Assembly (NCBI GenBank): GCA_903847655.1
Contig: CAINEG010000272.1
Coordinates: 1 to 10,376 of the forward strand
DNA length: 10,376 nucleotides
Source: an uncultured Bacteroidota bacterium
Lineage (GTDB): Bacteria > Bacteroidota > Bacteroidia > Chitinophagales > Chitinophagaceae
Direction: 5' to 3'
This document shows positions 7,016 to 10,376 of this stretch, one piece after another (position 1 is the stretch's first letter; every line of letters starts with the position of its first letter). The notes under the pieces were generated by a model that made no database searches, was not told the origin of the DNA, and was given only the letters and a program-made list of their open reading frames with translations. The translations under genes were made by a program, and so were the position numbers.

Positions 7016-7504
7016 ATGGAGCCTAAAATTAACCCCAAATTAAACACAGACAAAAGCCTCGACAAGCTGGATTTACAAATTATTCAAGCTATGATGCAGG
7101 ATGCAGAAATCTCTTATGCCGATTTAGGCAAGCAGTTTTTTGTTTCAGGCGGTACCATACATGTGCGTATTAAGAAGCTAGAAGAATTAGGCATTGTGCA
7201 AGGCAAAAGGTTGGCGGTGGACTTAAAATTGTTGGGCTATGACATCATTGCCTTTATTGGCATTTACTTGGAAAAAAGCTCGATGTATGATACAGTACTC
7301 TTGGCATTAAAAAATATCCCTCAAGTAGTACGTGTCAATTATACCACGGGCAATTACAGCATGTTTATGGAAATTGTTTGCAAAGATATTCAACAACTTC
7401 GTTTTGTCTTACATGATGAGCTTCAAAAAATCAAAGGCATTGAACGTACCGAAACCTTAATTTCTTTGGAAGAAAGTTTCTCTCGCAATGTGAAGATTGT
7501 TTAA
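7016..7504 (+). CDS. Lrp/AsnC-family transcriptional regulator
   Basis: A 162-residue protein of standard Lrp/AsnC length. Residues about 16-62 are the AsnC-type winged helix: LDKLDLQIIQAMMQDAEISY, then ADLGKQFFVSGGTIHVRIKK as the recognition region, and LEELGIVQG. Residues about 75-155 form the ligand-sensing RAM domain with QVVRVNYTTGNYSMFMEIVC and a final LISLEES strand. Family members form dimers to octamers and respond to amino acids or related small molecules. The ligand here is unknown. The next gene starts 34 bp downstream on the same strand, so it may regulate, and be co-transcribed with, the molybdenum oxidoreductase. The upstream 150 bp are very AT-rich, with no clear TAnnTTTG box on this strand. 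Confidence 0.92.
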   Translation: MEPKINPKLNTDKSLDKLDLQIIQAMMQDAEISYADLGKQFFVSGGTIHVRIKKLEELGIVQGKRLAVDLKLLGYDIIAFIGIYLEKSSMYDTVLLALKNIPQVVRVNYTTGNYSMFMEIVCKDIQQLRFVLHDELQKIKGIERTETLISLEESFSRNVKIV

Positions 7505-7538
7505 AATTTCGTTTGTAAATTACATCAAACCTACGCTT

Positions 7539-8144
7539 ATGAAACCCTGTGATTTTTACAATAGCAGAAGGGGCTTTTTAAAAAAATCTGCCTCCATTGC
7601 AGCTTTGTATTTGGCACCCACTACTTTAGTTAAAACTTTTGCTATCGACCAAGTAGTGCCTTTGCCTATCGCTAAAGAAAAATTAACCATTACCATCAAT
7701 GGAAAATTAATGAATCTTGAAATTGATGCAAGAACTACCTTACTAAATTTATTAAGAGAAGATTTAGCCTATACGGGTACGAAAAAAGGTTGCGAGATGG
7801 GACAATGTGGGGCATGTACCATTCACATCAATGGGAAAAGAACCAAATCTTGTATTCAATTGGCCTTGAGCAATCAAAACAATAAAATTACCACCATCGA
7901 AGGCTTAAGTGATGGACCAACTTTGCATCCAATGCAGGCAGCCTTCTTAAAGAATGATGCTTTTCAGTGTGGGTATTGCACGAGCGGACAAATTATGTCG
8001 GCAGTAGCCTGTGTGCGTGAAGGTAATGCCAAAACAAGAAAAAGTATCCAAGCTTATATGGATACCAATATTTGCAGATGCGGTGCGTATCAAAATATTG
8101 TAGATGCGATTGAAGAAGTAGCTAAATCAGGCGTTAAAATTTAA
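7539..8144 (+). CDS. Tat-exported [2Fe-2S] subunit of a xanthine-oxidase-family oxidoreductase
   Basis: The ATG at 7539 gives 201 residues and places a textbook twin-arginine motif (NSRRGFLKKSA, 8-18) at the N-terminus. The longer frame from a TTG at 7497 would overlap the regulator gene and push the signal inward, so it is rejected. After the hydrophobic stretch (about 19-35) comes a plant-type ferredoxin domain with Cys85, Cys90, Cys93 and Cys105 (CEMGQCGACTIHINGK). A helical domain follows with Cys144, Cys147, Cys179 and Cys181 (FQCGYC and ICRCG) for the second [2Fe-2S] cluster. All eight ligands are present. The layout matches PaoA (YagT) of the periplasmic aldehyde oxidoreductase and IorA-like subunits. 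It passes electrons from the Mo site of the next gene's product, 18 bp downstream. Export of the folded complex by Tat is inferred from this subunit's signal. Confidence 0.93.
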   Translation: MKPCDFYNSRRGFLKKSASIAALYLAPTTLVKTFAIDQVVPLPIAKEKLTITINGKLMNLEIDARTTLLNLLREDLAYTGTKKGCEMGQCGACTIHINGKRTKSCIQLALSNQNNKITTIEGLSDGPTLHPMQAAFLKNDAFQCGYCTSGQIMSAVACVREGNAKTRKSIQAYMDTNICRCGAYQNIVDAIEEVAKSGVKI

Positions 8145-8162
8145 TCTTATTAATTGAACATT

Positions 8163-10376
8163 ATGAAATCAAATACGAATTCAATTTTTTTGGAAGATGA
8201 AAGAGTAGATGGGGCGGATAAAGTAACTGGTAAAGCCAAATATGCAGCTGAACATAGTTTGCCCAATATGGCCTATGCCGTATTTGTGACCAGTACCATT
8301 GCTAAGGGGAACATTAAAAATTTAGACTTAACTAAGGCCTTGGCCATGCCGGGTATATTGGATATTATTTATTATGGCAATTGCCCTACCGTGCCTGGTT
8401 ATTTAACAAATGCAGCAGAAAGACCAAAAAATGTAACAGAATGGAGAGGCTATAAAGTTTTGTATGATAATAAAGTACGCTTTTTTGGGCAGCCCATTGC
8501 TTTAGTGGTTGCGGATAGTTTTGAGAATGCCAATGCAGCCATTCGTTTTGTAAAAGCAGACTATGAAATTGAAAAATTTGAAACCAATTTTGATAAAGCA
8601 CGTTTAGATGCAACGCTTTTGAAAGGACCTATCTCCTACAAAAGAGGCACAGAAAAAAAGTATAAAGAAGCCACCAAGTTTATAGAGGCCGAATACAATA
8701 TTCCTATTGAAGTGCACAATGCTATGGAGCTTTTTGCTACCATTGCCATTTGGGAGGGCGACGATAAGGTGCTTTTGTATGACAAAACACAGGGACCTAA
8801 AAGTACACAGTCTACGGTGGCAAGAACATTTGGTATTCCCGATAAAAATGTAAGAGTGATTACCGAAAATGTGGGTGGTGCTTTTGGTTCTGGTTTAAGA
8901 TCTTGGGCCAATGTTGCCGCAGCTTGTATTGCTGCTAAAAAATTAAATCGCCCAGTAAAATTGGTGTTGACACGCCCGCAAATGTTTACACTAGTGGGCT
9001 ATCGTCCACAATCCTGGCAAAAAATTGGTATTGGTGCAGATGCGGCAGGAAATTTTATTGGCCTATCACATGAAGCCATTAGTAATAGTTCTCGTTATGA
9101 AGATTTTAGAGAAGGCATCGTAGATGTTTCTAAATTTTTATATGCCTGTGAAAATGTAGATACCAAATACAGCTTGCTGCCCTTAGATATGAGTACACCT
9201 ATTTGGATGCGTGGTCCTGGGGAAGCCAGTGGATGTTTTGCCTTGGAATCTGCCATTGATGAGCTTTCTTATCAATTAAAAATGGATCCGATTCAACTTA
9301 GAATTAAAAACTATACCACAGTTAATCCTGAAAATAAATTACCCTTCTCTGATATCAATATTAAAGATTGTTATACCTATGGGATGGAAAAGATTGGCTG
9401 GAAAAATCGTCCGATGGTACCAGGAAGTTTAAAAGAAAATGGTATGCTGATTGGCTATGGTATGTCGGTGGGTGTATTTGGTGCAGGTAAAGGTTCGGCT
9501 TCGGTAAGAATTGTTTTAAGTAATGATGGAAAATTATTATTAGAGTGTGCAGTGAGTGATATGGGTCCTGGTACAACTACTTCGATGACCAAGCTTGCTT
9601 CAGAAGCCATGCAGATGCCCATTCAAAAAATTAAATTTAAGTTGGGCGATTCTGATTTGCCTCCGGGTCCATCACAAGGCGGCTCGGGTACCACTTCCAC
9701 TGTGGGTTCTGCTGTGGATTTGGCTTGCAAAACAGTGCAACAAAAATTAAAAGAAATGGCCATTCAGTATGCGCCTGCCTTTGCAGCGACAGCGACGGAT
9801 ACATTAGAAGTAAAAAATGAATCAGTAATTTCAAAAACCAATGCAACTGTTATCATTGCGATTCCAGCTTTATTCAAATTGGCCAATCAGGATAAAATTG
9901 ATTTAATTATTAATTCATCGGGTAAAACTGCAGCGCAACTTAAATTTACTAGCAATTCTTTTTCAGCGCATTTTGTAAAACTGGCAGTGAATCCTAAAGA
10001 CGGAACCATTAAAGTTTTGAATGTAGTTACTACAGGAGACGCTGGTAAAATTGTAAGTCCTAAAACTGCCAGAAGTCAAATGTTGGGTGGTGTAGTTGGA
10101 GGGATTGGAATGGCCTTGACTGAAAAAGTGGAGATGGATCATAGCACTGGTCAAATCATGAACGCAAGTTTTGGTGGCTACCATGTGCCTACACATGCTC
10201 AAATTCCAAACACGGATGTGTACTTTGTCAATAAACCCGACCCAAATGTCAATGATATTGGATCTAAAGGTATTGGTGAGATTGCACTGATTGGTTTTGC
10301 GGCAGCTATTGCGAATGCAGTGTACAATGCTACTGGTAAAAGAGTTCGCGATTTGCCTATTACTCCAGATAAGTTA
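8163..10376 (+). CDS. molybdenum-cofactor large subunit of a xanthine-oxidase-family oxidoreductase (3' end just outside window)
   Basis: Open from ATG 8163 to the window end, 738 codons with no stop. It begins FLEDERVDGADKVTGKAKYA, the classic N-terminal signature of aldehyde oxidase/xanthine dehydrogenase large subunits. Cofactor-binding segments follow: GGAFGSGLR (238-246), MRGPGEASG (349-357), and GGSGTTSTVG around 505-515. The catalytic Glu is Glu706 in GSKGIGE (700-706). It breaks off at RVRDLPITPDKL; related proteins end within a few residues of this, so the gene is nearly complete, similar in size to PaoC (about 730). It has no signal peptide and probably crosses the membrane with its Tat-tagged partner. 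Reaction by family: hydroxylation of an aldehyde or N-heterocycle using water. The substrate is not predictable here. No FAD subunit lies between the two subunit genes. Confidence 0.94.
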   Translation, partial: MKSNTNSIFLEDERVDGADKVTGKAKYAAEHSLPNMAYAVFVTSTIAKGNIKNLDLTKALAMPGILDIIYYGNCPTVPGYLTNAAERPKNVTEWRGYKVLYDNKVRFFGQPIALVVADSFENANAAIRFVKADYEIEKFETNFDKARLDATLLKGPISYKRGTEKKYKEATKFIEAEYNIPIEVHNAMELFATIAIWEGDDKVLLYDKTQGPKSTQSTVARTFGIPDKNVRVITENVGGAFGSGLRSWANVAAACIAAKKLNRPVKLVLTRPQMFTLVGYRPQSWQKIGIGADAAGNFIGLSHEAISNSSRYEDFREGIVDVSKFLYACENVDTKYSLLPLDMSTPIWMRGPGEASGCFALESAIDELSYQLKMDPIQLRIKNYTTVNPENKLPFSDINIKDCYTYGMEKIGWKNRPMVPGSLKENGMLIGYGMSVGVFGAGKGSASVRIVLSNDGKLLLECAVSDMGPGTTTSMTKLASEAMQMPIQKIKFKLGDSDLPPGPSQGGSGTTSTVGSAVDLACKTVQQKLKEMAIQYAPAFAATATDTLEVKNESVISKTNATVIIAIPALFKLANQDKIDLIINSSGKTAAQLKFTSNSFSAHFVKLAVNPKDGTIKVLNVVTTGDAGKIVSPKTARSQMLGGVVGGIGMALTEKVEMDHSTGQIMNASFGGYHVPTHAQIPNTDVYFVNKPDPNVNDIGSKGIGEIALIGFAAAIANAVYNATGKRVRDLPITPDKL

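Noticed and set aside
7497..7538. Upstream extension of the [2Fe-2S] subunit to TTG 7497
   Set aside because: It overlaps the regulator gene and moves the twin-arginine motif away from the N-terminus.
8386..10202. Several minus-strand open frames of 69-91 codons inside the Mo large-subunit gene
   Set aside because: They are antisense to a clearly coding frame with all family motifs and show no domain features of their own.
1..10376. CRISPR arrays, insertion sequences, integrase genes or attachment sites
   Set aside because: No regularly spaced repeats, transposase motifs or terminal inverted repeats were seen. A tRNA-like 3' end can be an integration site, but no direct duplicate of the T-arm region is present here.

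Overview
The window is AT-rich and reads as a member of the Bacteroidota, most likely a Chitinophagaceae-like bacterium. The signs are Tat and Sec signals on most enzymes, a DUF2490 outer-membrane-type protein, a propeller/HEAT/cytochrome c fusion typical of Bacteroidota and Planctomycetota, no Shine-Dalgarno-like starts, and one good match to the Bacteroidota promoter consensus (TTTG / TAnnTTTG). Taxonomy is an inference from gene content; there is no rRNA here.

Left part (1-6618): a block of extracytoplasmic oxidative sugar-type genes. It begins with the C-terminal part of a GMC-family FAD oxidoreductase, followed by a DUF2490 protein. A Tat-exported TIM-barrel sugar isomerase/epimerase-like protein lies on the opposite strand, converging on DUF2490 with only 2 bp between stops. 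Divergent from it is a 1019-residue beta-propeller + HEAT + C-terminal cytochrome c protein, followed by a secreted ThuA-domain protein. This gene set resembles clusters that oxidise sugars or glycosides to keto-sugars outside the cytoplasm and then process them. The substrate cannot be read from sequence.

Middle (6619-7015): no protein gene, but the strongest oddity of the window. On the minus strand there is an RNA gene of about 163 nt with a complete tRNA-like frame: 7-bp acceptor stem, D arm, anticodon arm and a perfect T arm with a canonical TTCGA loop. About 92 nt are inserted between anticodon arm and T arm, where a tRNA has its variable loop. It has its own TTTG-N20-TAGTTTTG promoter and a strong terminator that can also serve the ThuA gene on the other strand. 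I do not recognise it as a standard tRNA, tmRNA, SRP RNA or RNase P RNA.

Right part (7016-10376): an Lrp/AsnC-type regulator, then a Tat-exported [2Fe-2S] subunit and the large molybdenum-cofactor subunit of a xanthine-oxidase-family enzyme (periplasmic aldehyde oxidoreductase / isoquinoline oxidoreductase type). The large subunit contains its catalytic Glu and runs off the window just before its expected C-terminus. No FAD subunit lies between them.
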